Below, in pieces: positions 37,837 through 46,748 of a stretch of 64,000 bases of DNA (positions are counted from its first letter, which is position 1; each line of letters starts with the position of its first letter). A program made the translations under genes and the position numbers. Below the pieces are notes generated by a model. The model had not been told where the DNA came from and did not search any database. It was given only the letters and a program-made list of their open reading frames with translations. Origin of the DNA: JAMXLO01 sp963794185 (GTDB lineage: Bacteria; Pseudomonadota; Alphaproteobacteria; Acetobacterales; Acetobacteraceae); assembly GCA_963794185.1 (NCBI GenBank), contig CAWCDM010000003.1:186001-250000 (forward strand), in the 5' to 3' direction.

Positions 37837-38790
37837 TTACAGTGTCTCCGTCCGGCGGATGTAGATAAGCTGCACGATCACCACGAGCAGCAGTATCGGG
37901 AAGATCGCCAGCGAGATCGCGGCGCCCTGGCTCAGCAATCCGGTGCCGATGCCGAGCTGATAGGCATAGGTGGCGAAAAGCTGGGTGGCGTTTGCCGGGC
38001 CTCCGCCGGTCAGCACGTAAACGAGCTGGAAATCGGCGAAAGTCTGGATCACCGAGAACAACACGATCACCAGCGTCACCGGCAACAGCAACGGCCACGT
38101 CACATGACGGAAGCGGTTCCAGGCGCGCGCGCCGTCGATCGCCGCGGCCTCGTGCAGTTCGGGGCTGATCGTCTGCAGCCCGGCCAGCAGGCTGATCGCG
38201 TAGAACGGCACACCGCGCCAAACATTGACGATTATCACCGACACCATGGCCATGACGGGGTCGCCGAGCCAGTTGATCCGAGTGCGGATGATGCCGACGT
38301 GGAACAGCATCCAGTTGAGCACGCTGAATGTCGGGTCGAACATCCACTTCCAGGCAAAGGTCGACAGCACCGTCGGGATGATGAACGGCAGCAGTATGAA
38401 GGCGCGCATCAACGCCTTCCCGCGGAAATGCCGGTTGAGCAGCAGCGCCAGCCACAGCCCGAGCGCCAGTTTGAAGACCGTGGTGACGAACGTGTAGAGG
38501 CAGGTGTTCCAGACCGCGACATGGAAGATGTCGTCGCTCCAGATCTTGGTGAAATTGTCCATGCCGACGAAATGGCCGGGCACGCCGACCCTGGTGTCGG
38601 TCACCGCCAGCAAGATGCCGTTGACGAAGGGATAGGCGATAAAAAGCGCGAGCAGCACCACGGTCGGCAGCATCAGGCATATGGCCAGCCGGTGCTCGTC
38701 CTCGAGCAGACGGGTGATCGGCCCGCGTTTCACCGCGGGTATATACTGTTGTCTGAATGCAACGGTTGCGACGGGCCCCGAGCTCGCCAT
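37837..38790 (-). CDS. CUT1-type ABC permease (MalF/UgpA-like)
   Basis: A 317-residue permease, first gene of the operon. Six hydrophobic segments, the EAA loop HEAAAIDGARAWNRFRHVTW, and VLTGGGPANATQLFATYAYQ, a block seen in UgpA-type subunits. A GGGAGGAAAG site lies just before the ATG at 38790. Together with the ATPase and the two binding proteins it makes a complete importer. Confidence 0.9.
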   Translation of the reverse strand: MASSGPVATVAFRQQYIPAVKRGPITRLLEDEHRLAICLMLPTVVLLALFIAYPFVNGILLAVTDTRVGVPGHFVGMDNFTKIWSDDIFHVAVWNTCLYTFVTTVFKLALGLWLALLLNRHFRGKALMRAFILLPFIIPTVLSTFAWKWMFDPTFSVLNWMLFHVGIIRTRINWLGDPVMAMVSVIIVNVWRGVPFYAISLLAGLQTISPELHEAAAIDGARAWNRFRHVTWPLLLPVTLVIVLFSVIQTFADFQLVYVLTGGGPANATQLFATYAYQLGIGTGLLSQGAAISLAIFPILLLVVIVQLIYIRRTETL

Positions 38791-38847
38791 CAGCCTTTCC
38801 TCCCGAACCTACGCCTTGGCAGCGGCGACCCTAGTCCCCACCGTAGA

Positions 38848-38862
38848 TTTTCGTATCGAAAA
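38848..38862. promoter_or_regulatory. Candidate operator upstream of the sugar ABC operon
   Basis: A 15-base perfect palindrome, TTTTCGTATCGAAAA, 58 bases before the first permease gene. On the minus strand a weak promoter-like TTGTCA ... GAAAAT overlaps it. No regulator gene is adjacent. The other 330 bases of the 38791-39134 gap show nothing I can name. Confidence 0.35.
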
Positions 38863-39134
38863 AGACTAATGACAACGGGGAGGGCGCACAAGGGGACGCC
38901 GATCAGGCTCTGGCTGGCATTGCCGGCACTGCCCGATGACGGAACGGCTGGGTCCCGGGCAGCATCCATTGGCGAGGTTCAGGATCTGCAGTTTTCGCCC
39001 TTTTTGGGCAATACAGACTGTGATTTCACTTCATCGATGACGACGCGGGCACCTTGTATCTCCCGACGAACATGACGCCGGGGCTGCGTAACGGACAAAC
39101 GTTTCCGCGAGGCGCCTGCATCGCAACCGAGACG

Positions 39135-39569
39135 CTATCTGCCGATGAACTTGAGCCATACGCCGTCGGGCTTCCAGACCTGCTCCATATCGGCCCGCGC
39201 CTGCCGCTCGTCCATGCCGAGCACATCGCGGCGATAGCGATAGAAGAACGCCGAAACGCGATAGTTCGCGATGCAGTGAACATGCACGGGAACCGCCTGC
39301 AACTCCGCCATGACGGCACAGAAACGGTCGAAGTCCGCGTCGGTCGGATGCTGGAAATCGACCGGAATGTGGATGTATTCCATGCCGAGTTCGCTGACGC
39401 TGGATGCCTCGTCCGGCAGCGCCTTGGCGTGGCTGTGGAGGCCGAGATTGACGATGTGGCGGACGCCTAGTCCGTGGAGATCGCCGAGCTGCGCCTCGGT
39501 CGGTTGACCGGACGTCGTGACGCGGTCATCGAGCCGACGCCAGTTATAGATCGCCTCAGGATCGGTCAT
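39135..39569 (-). CDS. Protein tyrosine phosphatase-like protein
   Basis: A 144-residue cytoplasmic protein with the DSP/PTP-like fold: SGQPTEAQLGDLHGLGVRHIVNLG at the N-terminus and VHVHCIANYRVSAFFYRYR at the active-site position. The loop is Cys-x4-Arg, one residue shorter than the canonical Cys-x5-Arg P-loop, so phosphatase activity is uncertain. I chose the ATG at 39569 (GGAGG eight bases upstream); the longer frame upstream passes through a repeat. Confidence 0.75.
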   Translation of the reverse strand: MTDPEAIYNWRRLDDRVTTSGQPTEAQLGDLHGLGVRHIVNLGLHSHAKALPDEASSVSELGMEYIHIPVDFQHPTDADFDRFCAVMAELQAVPVHVHCIANYRVSAFFYRYRRDVLGMDERQARADMEQVWKPDGVWLKFIGR

Positions 39570-39601
39570 GGAGGTCACCTCCGGGAGCAGTGCACTGGAG
39601 T

Positions 39602-39660
39602 GAACCAGGGAGGCTTTGCCCCCCTGAACCCCCCAGCAAAGGCATAGCCTTTGCAATCCC
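39602..39660. repeat. Short palindromic repeat with GCAAAGGC arms
   Basis: A GC-skewed stretch around the perfect palindrome GCAAAGGCATAGCCTTTGC (39636-39654), preceded by GGAGGCTTTGCCCCCCTGAA. I recall similar wording between genes of acetic acid bacteria, but cannot check copy number. It lies just upstream of the phosphatase-like gene. The rest of 39570-39831 shows no gene. Confidence 0.45.
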
Positions 39661-39831
39661 TCACTTAAAGTAGCGGGTTCCGGGCGCTCGAATGGCGCCG
39701 GCATCGCGTCACCCGCCGCCGCGGACAGCCGGCGCGATCATCCATTTTGGCGGTGTCTTTGGGCGAATCAGGGCGGCGGGGCCGGCCTGGGCTGGCCCCG
39801 TGCGTGACGCCTCGATCGTCAGGTGACAGGT

Positions 39832-40496
39832 TCAGGGCGGGCCAGTGCCGCCTCGTGCCTCGAACCGCAAGGTCGGTCGTCGCGATGCGGCTGGGATGAC
39901 TGCGGTCGCGGGCTGGGCAGCCGGGAAGAAAGGCCGGCTGATGATGTCCGTCACCAGGCCGGCAAGGCTGCCGCCGTGCTCGATCATGGCCCGTTGCACG
40001 TCCCGCCACAGCGGATGGTTCGGCATGATGCCAGGTCGCGGCAGATATCGGCGATGACGGCGCCGATCGGCCGGCCGCGGACCTCGGCCGCGATCCGCGC
40101 CGGGGTGGGCAGACGCGCGAGACGCGGATCGGCCTCGGCGGTGGGCGGGGCGGCAGGTGCCCTGGCTGCGGATCGAGCCCTGCCGGGCGCCGGTCCCGCG
40201 TCGAGGTGGGTCGCGCGGCGGAGCACTCTCGCTTCGAGCGCGTTGGCGCGGTGCAGGCCGCGGGAAATGCGCGAGAAAATCAGCGCGAGAACGGTGGTGC
40301 CGAAGCAGCACTTGGCGAAGATGGGGTCGGTGGCGGTGCGCCGGCGGATCGTGCCGGCGAGTTCGCGGCCGTAGTCGATCAGCTTGTGGACCAGGTCGAG
40401 CAGGCGGCCGCTGCGGCTGGGCTCGGTGGTTGGAGTGGGAGTGCTGGCCGCAGCGGACATGAACCGGACCAGAACATGTGCGGCGGAGAATGTCAA
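39832..40496 (-). CDS. Conserved hypothetical protein (one frameshift)
   Basis: About 221 residues after correction. The N-terminal half is helical and basic, with HKLIDYGRELAGTIRRRTA and FGTTVLALIFSRISRGLHRA; a Pro/Ala-rich linker follows, then IGAVIADICRDLGIMPNHPLW and a short helical end. One base is missing near 40035 (a G in GACCTGG), the opposite of the insertions seen elsewhere. I recall similar unnamed proteins in Acetobacteraceae but know no function. Confidence 0.6.
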
Positions 40497-40560
40497 GGAA
40501 AATATTCCTCAGGTTCGCGAATGCCGCACGTCATGTCTTTTGCAAGGCGGCGGAGCTTTT

Positions 40561-40579
40561 GGTATGAGGATTTCATACC
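40561..40579. promoter_or_regulatory. Candidate ParD operator
   Basis: Perfect inverted repeat GGTATGA-GGATT-TCATACC ending 14 bases before parD. Ribbon-helix-helix antitoxins of this type usually bind palindromes in their own promoter, so this is the likely autoregulatory site. The distance leaves room for GAGGGA as the ribosome binding site after it. Confidence 0.6.
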
Positions 40580-40593
40580 CTGAGGGATCATTC

Positions 40594-40884
40594 ATGCGCG
40601 GGATCGAGAAACGTACCGTCAGCCTGCCGGCCGCGCAGGCGAATTACATCGACGCCCTGGTCGAGGCCGGCACCTATGCGTCGGCCAGCGAGGTGGTGCG
40701 TGCCGGCCTGCGCGCGCTGCAGGAGCGCGATGCCGCGGTCGCACGCTGGGTGCGCGAGGACGTGGCGCCGGTCTACGACGCGATGGTGGCGGACCCTGAG
40801 CGTGGCCTCTCCGCCGACCAGGTCACGGCGGCACTCGCCGCGCGCCATGCCGCGCGGTTGAAGAACGCCAGCGGTGGGGCGTGA
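40594..40884 (+). CDS. parD: ParD-type antitoxin
   Basis: A 96-residue antitoxin with an N-terminal ribbon-helix-helix (EKRTVSLPAAQANYIDALVEAGTYASASEVVRAGL pattern, given here by positions 4-38) and a C-terminal helix that wraps the toxin. The ATG at 40594 has GAGGGA seven bases upstream; the open frame upstream of it is not conserved. The gene overlaps parE by 11 bases. It should neutralise ParE and repress the pair. Confidence 0.87.
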   Translation: MRGIEKRTVSLPAAQANYIDALVEAGTYASASEVVRAGLRALQERDAAVARWVREDVAPVYDAMVADPERGLSADQVTAALAARHAARLKNASGGA

Positions 40885-41194
40885 AGTCATCTTTGCCCCC
40901 GAGGCGCTGACAGATCTGTTCGCGCCCTACGACTACATCGCAGCCGATTCCGGCGCCGAGCGAGCGCGCAACTATACCGATCGCATTGTGGCGACATGCC
41001 GCAACCTGGGGACCTTCCCTGAGCGCGGTACGGCTCTGGACGATGTGCGGCCGGGATTGCGGACCACGACCTATCGGCGCCGCGTCATCATCGCCTTTCA
41101 TATCACCACCATACAGGTCGTCATCGACCGCATCCTATATGGCGGCCGGAATTTGCTGGCACTGTTCGAGGTGGAGAACGATGATCGGTCCTGA
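40874..41194 (+). CDS. parE: ParE-type toxin
   Basis: A 106-residue RelE/ParE-superfamily toxin starting at GTG inside the end of parD. It has FAPEALTDLFAPYDYIAADSG near the start, LGTFPERGTALDDVRPGLRT in the middle and the C-terminal IDRILYGGRNLLALF typical of ParE. Family members poison DNA gyrase. The frame is intact, so the module may be live. It borders a broken patch (HNH fragment and cupin). Confidence 0.87.
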   Translation: MGREVIFAPEALTDLFAPYDYIAADSGAERARNYTDRIVATCRNLGTFPERGTALDDVRPGLRTTTYRRRVIIAFHITTIQVVIDRILYGGRNLLALFEVENDDRS

Positions 41195-41327
41195 CAGCGC
41201 GGGCCATCGCCCTCAAGACCATCGAGCCGCTATAACTTACGGAAAATCAACAGGGGGCCATATCTGCTAAACACCTGCGATGCATGACTGAATAGGGCTG
41301 ACCCCGCCATTGCCAATGAAGGGCTGA

Positions 41328-41913
41328 TTACGGCTTGTCTCCCGCGCAAAGCCTCGCGATACAGCCAGATAATAACACCGACCGTGCATTCGTGAATTCC
41401 TCGAAGGTCGCCGTGCCGTAAGAGAGTTCTGCAGGCGATGGCAGGAAATTCGACCGAAACACCTGATCTGCCTGCGCACCTAGACCAGCGATGCAAGCAG
41501 GCAGGTATTTTCTGGGGTCCGAGTCACTGATCTTGTTGTTCTCTGCGGCAGGCAGCATGCAGATATTGGCCAGCGAGTTATGCTGACCCGGTGTCTTTTC
41601 ACGCTTTAAAAAGGCCGTAGGATGGATATGGTGAAACTCTTTCTTGTCGTATCTGGATAGAGCCTGCGCTGCGTCTATCGCACCGCCCGTCATCAAACCA
41701 CGCGGTTGTCTGGCGGCCAAAGCCAATATGAAGGCCCGCGACGTCGAGTTGTTCGACCTAAATTGCAAGCGCGTCCATCTCTGGGGGTCCTCGGGTAGGA
41801 CACCAAAGTTCTCGGCTGTTCCGCCCGTACCCGCGACGAAGTCCGACACTAAAGTGATATCCCTCGAAACGAAATTCTCGCCGCCGACACGGTATCTCTC
41901 TCGTAGGGCAGCC
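41328..41913 (-). pseudogene. C-terminal fragment of a DUF262/DUF1524 HNH-nuclease protein
   Basis: About 195 codons matching only the C-terminal half of DUF262-DUF1524 proteins (GmrSD-like DNA restriction factors). The HNH-type block FHHIHPTAFLKREK is followed by QHNSLANICMLPAAENNKIS. The N-terminal DUF262 NTPase/nicking domain is missing: homology stops right at the stop codon of the upstream cupin, with no ribosome binding site. This looks like the scar of a deletion that removed the front of a defence gene. The 41195-41327 spacer has no feature I can name. Confidence 0.72.
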
Positions 41914-41916
41914 TCT

Positions 41917-42415
41917 TCACCCCTCCTCCGACCGGATGAAGCGCATCCGTGACTGCACCTCCGCCACATCCGCCGGACGCTCGAACGGCGCCGGCATCGG
42001 CTCGCCGGCACGGCGCGGGCGGCCGATGGCGCGGAACCAGTCCTCCAGCCCGGCCGGCGCGATCATCCACAGCAGGCGCATCTGCCCGCGTCCCGGTGTT
42101 CTGCACCGTGTGCCACGCGCGCGGCCGATCAGCATCGTGGTCTCCGGCCGCACCTCGTAGCGCTGGCCGTCCACCTCCGCCCAGCCTTCGCCCGCGTAGC
42201 AGAACAGCACCTCGTGCTGGCGCTCATGCGCGTGGCGGCGGATATGCGCGCCGGGTTCCAGCACCTGGATGCCGAGGGAGAAGCCGTCGTACGGCGTGTT
42301 GTACGGCGTCAGCTTGTTGGCGATGTAGCCGCGTCGAGGGCAGCGGCTGCCAGAAGCGACTCGCCCTCGTCCGGGCCCAGCACCACGACCGGCCCCTTGG
42401 CGAATGCTCGTTCAT
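41917..42415 (-). pseudogene. Cupin-domain protein (several frameshifts)
   Basis: A single-cupin protein of about 165 residues: GIQVLEPGAHIRRHAHERQHE supplies the His/Glu metal ligands, then VLFCYAGEGWAEVDGQRYEV and the second motif near HTVQNTG after correction. Several indels occur: near the start (after residue 5), near 42350, near 42335 and near 42110. More are packed here than elsewhere in the window, so real decay is plausible. It is divergent from the aminotransferase gene 51 bases away. Confidence 0.65.
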
Positions 42416-42466
42416 GTGCGGCGTCCTTCTGTTATGCTGGTCGATCCAGGGGAAGGAGCCGACACC

Positions 42467-43396
42467 ATGTCCGCAACCGCCGCAATCTGGCCGTCCGGCG
42501 CCGCCTACGTCGATGGCCGCTTCATGCCGGTCGCCGAGGCGATGATCCCGGTCACCGACTGGGGCTATCGCCGCTCCGACGTGACCTACGATGTGGTCAG
42601 CGTGTGGGACGGCGCGTTCTTCAAGCTGGATGACCACATGCGGCGGTTCCGCGCCTCGATGGACTATTTCCGCCTGCATCCGCGCGAAAGCGACACCGAC
42701 ATCCGCGGCATCCTGCACGAACTGGTGCGGCGCACCGGGCTGCGCGAGGCCTATGTCGCGATGGACTGCCTGCGCGGCGCGGCACCGCCGCATCTGCGCC
42801 GCCATCCCGCCAACGCGCGCAACTACCTGCTCGCCTTTGCGGTGCCGTATGTCTGGCTGATGCCGCGCGACATCATCGAGCGTGGCGCGCATCTCATCGT
42901 CGCGTCCAATCCGCGCATCCCCGAGGTCTGCGTCAATCCGCGGGCGAAGAACTTCCACTGGGCCGACATGACGCGCGCGCTGTTCGAGGCGCAGGACAAG
43001 GGCGCCGACAATCCCGTGCTGCTCGATTTCGACGGCAATGTCACCGAGGGTCCGGGGTTCAATGTGTTTGCCGTCACCGACGGCGTGGTGGCGACGCCGG
43101 ATCGCGGCGTGCTGGAAGGCATTACCCGACTTTCCGTGATCGAGATGTGCGGCAAACTGGGCATGCCGTGCGAGGTGCGCACCGTTCCTCTGGCGGAACT
43201 GCGGAGCGCCGATGAGGTGTTCATCTCGTCCACGGCCGGCGGGGTGATCGGGGTTACGCGGCTGGATGACCGCATCCTGGGCAACGACCGGCCTGGCCCG
43301 GTGACCGAACGGCTGCACGACGCCTACTGGCGCTTCCGCCGCGAGGGCTGGTGCGCCGAACCGATCGACTACGCGCGTGCCGAAGCCGCCGAGTAG
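42467..43396 (+). CDS. Class IV PLP-dependent aminotransferase (D-amino acid / branched-chain type)
   Basis: A 309-residue fold-type IV aminotransferase. The catalytic Lys is K161 in NPRAKNFHWADM, the PLP-phosphate loop is TEGPGFNVFAV, and STAGGVIGVTRLDD closes the site. GGAAGGAG lies eight bases before the ATG at 42467; an upstream in-frame start overlaps the cupin promoter. It could be a D-alanine transaminase, a branched-chain transaminase or an (R)-amine transaminase; I cannot separate these by eye. Confidence 0.85.
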   Translation: MSATAAIWPSGAAYVDGRFMPVAEAMIPVTDWGYRRSDVTYDVVSVWDGAFFKLDDHMRRFRASMDYFRLHPRESDTDIRGILHELVRRTGLREAYVAMDCLRGAAPPHLRRHPANARNYLLAFAVPYVWLMPRDIIERGAHLIVASNPRIPEVCVNPRAKNFHWADMTRALFEAQDKGADNPVLLDFDGNVTEGPGFNVFAVTDGVVATPDRGVLEGITRLSVIEMCGKLGMPCEVRTVPLAELRSADEVFISSTAGGVIGVTRLDDRILGNDRPGPVTERLHDAYWRFRREGWCAEPIDYARAEAAE

Positions 43397-43407
43397 TCGG
43401 GTCGGAA

Positions 43408-44238
43408 ATGGACGACCTCGCTGCGCTGCGGCTGCAGATCGAGTGGGGCGCGGACGAGGCGCTTGAGGCGGAGCCGGTCGATCGGCTGCGAGCTGTTCCG
43501 GCACCCCCTCCCCCCGCCCCCCTCCCGCAAGGGGCGGGGGAGAGTTTGAACGTGACTACTCCCCCTCCCCTTGCGGGAGCGGGGCGGGGGGAGGGGGTGC
43601 CACCCGCTCTCACCCCCCGCAACACACCGACTGAACGTGCGACGCTCGCGGCTGCCCGCGCGGGTACGCTTGCCGACCTACGAGCAGCAATTGCCGGCTT
43701 CGACGGCTGCGCCTTGCGCGACACCGCGAGCAACCTGGTCTTCGCGGAAGGCGATCCATCGTCCGGGCTGCTGGTGATCGGCGATGCGCCCGGTGCGGAC
43801 GAGGACCGGTCCGGCATGCCATTTGCCGGTGTGTCAGGCGCCTACCTCGATCGGATGCTGGGCAGTATCGGACTGGCACGCGCCGGTATGCTGTTGAGCC
43901 CGCTGATCCCGTGGCGCCCGCCCGGAGATCGACCGCCCAGCCCGACGGAACTGGCGATCTGCCTGCCGTTCCTGTTCCGTCTGGTCGCCATCGCCGCGCC
44001 TCGGCGCCTGGTCCTGCTCGGCCCGCTTGCGGTGCGGGCCGTCCTCGGCCAGGGCACGCGCCGTCGGCCGCCCGGCGCATGGCTCGACGTCACCATACCC
44101 GGCCTGCCCCAGGCATTGCCGGCGCTGCCGACATTCAGCCCTGGCGAACTGATGCGAACCCCGCGCGACCGTCGGTCCGCCTGGGCCGATCTGCGGCTGC
44201 TGCGGCGCACTATTGACGCCGATGTTGCGGAGAAGTGA
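43408..44238 (+). CDS. Uracil-DNA glycosylase family 4-like protein with palindromic insert
   Basis: A 276-residue UDG-superfamily protein. The N-terminal 95 residues include a Pro/Gly-rich linker coded by an inserted palindrome. The core has VIGDAPGADEDRSGMPFAG (motif A), LIPWRPPGDR and LVLLGPLAVRAVLG. Two points are odd. Only two Cys occur, so the four-Cys iron-sulfur site of family 4 is absent. The motif usually written FHPA-LLR reads FSPGELMR, so the conserved His is Ser. The frame is open throughout. It may be a reduced or non-catalytic paralogue. Confidence 0.78.
   Translation: MDDLAALRLQIEWGADEALEAEPVDRLRAVPAPPPPAPLPQGAGESLNVTTPPPLAGAGRGEGVPPALTPRNTPTERATLAAARAGTLADLRAAIAGFDGCALRDTASNLVFAEGDPSSGLLVIGDAPGADEDRSGMPFAGVSGAYLDRMLGSIGLARAGMLLSPLIPWRPPGDRPPSPTELAICLPFLFRLVAIAAPRRLVLLGPLAVRAVLGQGTRRRPPGAWLDVTIPGLPQALPALPTFSPGELMRTPRDRRSAWADLRLLRRTIDADVAEK
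43500..43601. repeat. Type B-like 35-base inverted repeat inside a coding sequence
   Basis: Arms 43500-43534 and 43567-43601, starting GGCACCCCCTCCCCCC and ending GGGGGGAGGGGGTGCC, match as inverted copies with one mismatch. The element is in frame in the UDG-like gene and codes for part of the Pro-Gly-Ala linker (about residues 31-65). Its wording and size resemble the intergenic copy at 29785-29874. Confidence 0.8.
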
Positions 44239-44352
44239 CACAGGAAGCCACGCCAAGCCTTTGATCTGTTAACACACCGTCTCTTAGCAATAGATTCGTC
44301 CCACTTAGCACGGGTTGTGTCTCACCGGCGGAGCGTGTAGCGCCGTTTGGTC

Positions 44353-46096
44353 ATGCGAGGGATCGGTCGAACGCTCTCCCGCCTCCCCGTTGCCCGGGCG
44401 TTGATTGCCGGGGCCGCGATACTCGCGGGGGCAGCTGCACACGCGGAATCGGCTGGCTCCGGCAGCGCGTCGGCGAACAGTGACGAGACCGCCATGGCGA
44501 TCCCGCGCGTGGCGCTTCCCGGCACAAACCCGGGCGTTGCGCTGCCCCGCCCGCTGGACCCGAGCGACGCCGCACGCATCCGTCGGATCTTCGCCTTGCA
44601 GGCACACGGGGACATCCAAGCCGCGACACGCGACGCCGCGGAGATCACAGATCCGCTGCTCGCCGGCCATATCCTGGCCGACCGCTATCTCGGGCGGTAC
44701 CGCCGCGCGACGCCGGACGAACTGGCAAGCTGGCTGGAGCACTATCCCGACCTGCCCGATGCGCCGGCTGTCTATGCCCTGCTGATGCGCCGCCTTCCCA
44801 AGGGAACCACAACGCCCGTGCCGCCGCGGCTGGAGGCTCTGCCGAATGCCAATCCGGTTGCGCCGGCGCCGTCGCAGGCCGGTCCACCAGACGAGGAAGC
44901 CAGCGGGAGATCCCGGGCAGTGGGCGCGGCACGGACGCTGTTCACCGGCAACCACGATCCGGATGCGCTCAGGACCGCCATGTCGGTACTGCGTAAGGCC
45001 GGGCCTAACCGGCCTGTCGGCGACGTTGGCATCGTCGCCGGACTCGCTGCGTGGCGGCTCGGTCGCATCGACCTTGCACAAGCATGCTTCGAGGCCGCGG
45101 CGGTGGCCGTCGCGCCGGCCCGCCTGCGTGCGGCCGCTGCGTTCTGGGCGGCGCGGGCGCATCTGCGGCTGCGGGACGAGGCGGGCTACGTTGGCTGGCT
45201 GCGGCGAGCGGCGGAGGAGCGGCACACCTTCTACGGACTGATCGCGCGCCGCACTCTTGGCCTCGATGCCAGCCTGATGCACGGCGGCGACCTCGCCACC
45301 GAAGCCGATGTGGAGGCGCTGGCTGCAACATCACAAGGCTGGCGGGCCTTCGCGCTGCTGCAGGTCGGTCAGCCGGAGCGGGCGGAGGCCGAGTTACGGC
45401 TGCTCTGGCCCGAGATGAAGGACAATCCACCGCTGCGCCGCTCGATGCTGCTGATCGCGGCCAGCGTCGGATTCACGGAACTCGCCGCCCAGCTTGCGGC
45501 GGTGAGCGATGCGCAGGAGGATCATCCGCGCGATGATTTGCGCTTCGTCGTGCCGCGACTTCGTCCAGCCGGCGGGTTCCGCATCGATCCGGCGCTGGTC
45601 TACGCGCTGACCCGCCTCGAGTTCGAACTTCGACGCCGCCGCGGTGTCGCCCGCCGGCGCTCGCGGGCTCATGCAGATCATGCCGGTCACCGCGCGCTAC
45701 GTCATGGGAAGCGGGTCGCCTGGCGGTCCCGACTTGCACGACCCGTCGCTCAATCTCGATGTCGGCCAGCGCTACGTTGCGTTCCTGGGACGCCAGGATG
45801 GGATCGAGGGCGACCTGATTCGTCTGCTCGCCAGCTACAATGCGGGTCCCGGCAGCTTCCTGCGCTGGAGCGGCGCGGTGCGCGACGAGGACGACCCGCT
45901 GCTGTTCATCGAGGCGATCCCGACCGATGAGACGCGGGCGTTCGTACAGCATGTGCTGACGTACACGTGGATCTATGCGGCACGGCTGCGGCTTCCAGCG
46001 CCGAGCCTCGATGAGCTTGCCGCCGGGGAATTCCCCCGCTTCACGCCGCTCGCTCCGCAGGGCAAACTGCCGGTCGCCGCGCCGCGCGTGCACTGA
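44353..46096 (+). CDS. Lytic transglycosylase, SLT domain (one frameshift)
   Basis: Periplasmic murein-cleaving enzyme of about 580 residues. Signal peptide (RALIAGAAILAGAAAHA), a long helical superhelix-like region, then the catalytic domain: after correction RLESNFDAAAVSPAG gives the catalytic Glu, then GARGLMQIMPVTA, and LLASYNAGPG. An extra T near 45620 breaks the frame just at the catalytic residue. The ATG at 44353 is used; a TTG two codons earlier is also possible. About 110 bases upstream hold no named site. Confidence 0.87.
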
Positions 46097-46121
46097 CGGC
46101 GGCGCGTCGGGAGGCAGCATC

Positions 46122-46671
<550 letters not shown>

Positions 46672-46748
46672 CGGCGTCGGTCTTGCGGCCTGGCGGTCTT
46701 CTTGCAGCCGCGTCGACGCGGCTCGAACCAACTGTCGAAGGTCTGGTC

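Noticed and set aside
36950..38680. A 576-codon minus-strand frame across the two sugar permeases
   Set aside because: It is a shadow in another frame of the same strand; the permease frames carry the membrane segments and EAA loops.
42224..43504. A 426-codon minus-strand frame
   Set aside because: It is antisense to the aminotransferase, whose PLP Lys and other motifs are clear.
43500..43601. Reading the palindrome as evidence that the UDG gene is split into two genes
   Set aside because: The frame is continuous across it and no start signal follows.
44305..45282. Long minus-strand frames over the transglycosylase
   Set aside because: No domain is seen; the plus strand carries a signal peptide and, after correction, an SLT domain.
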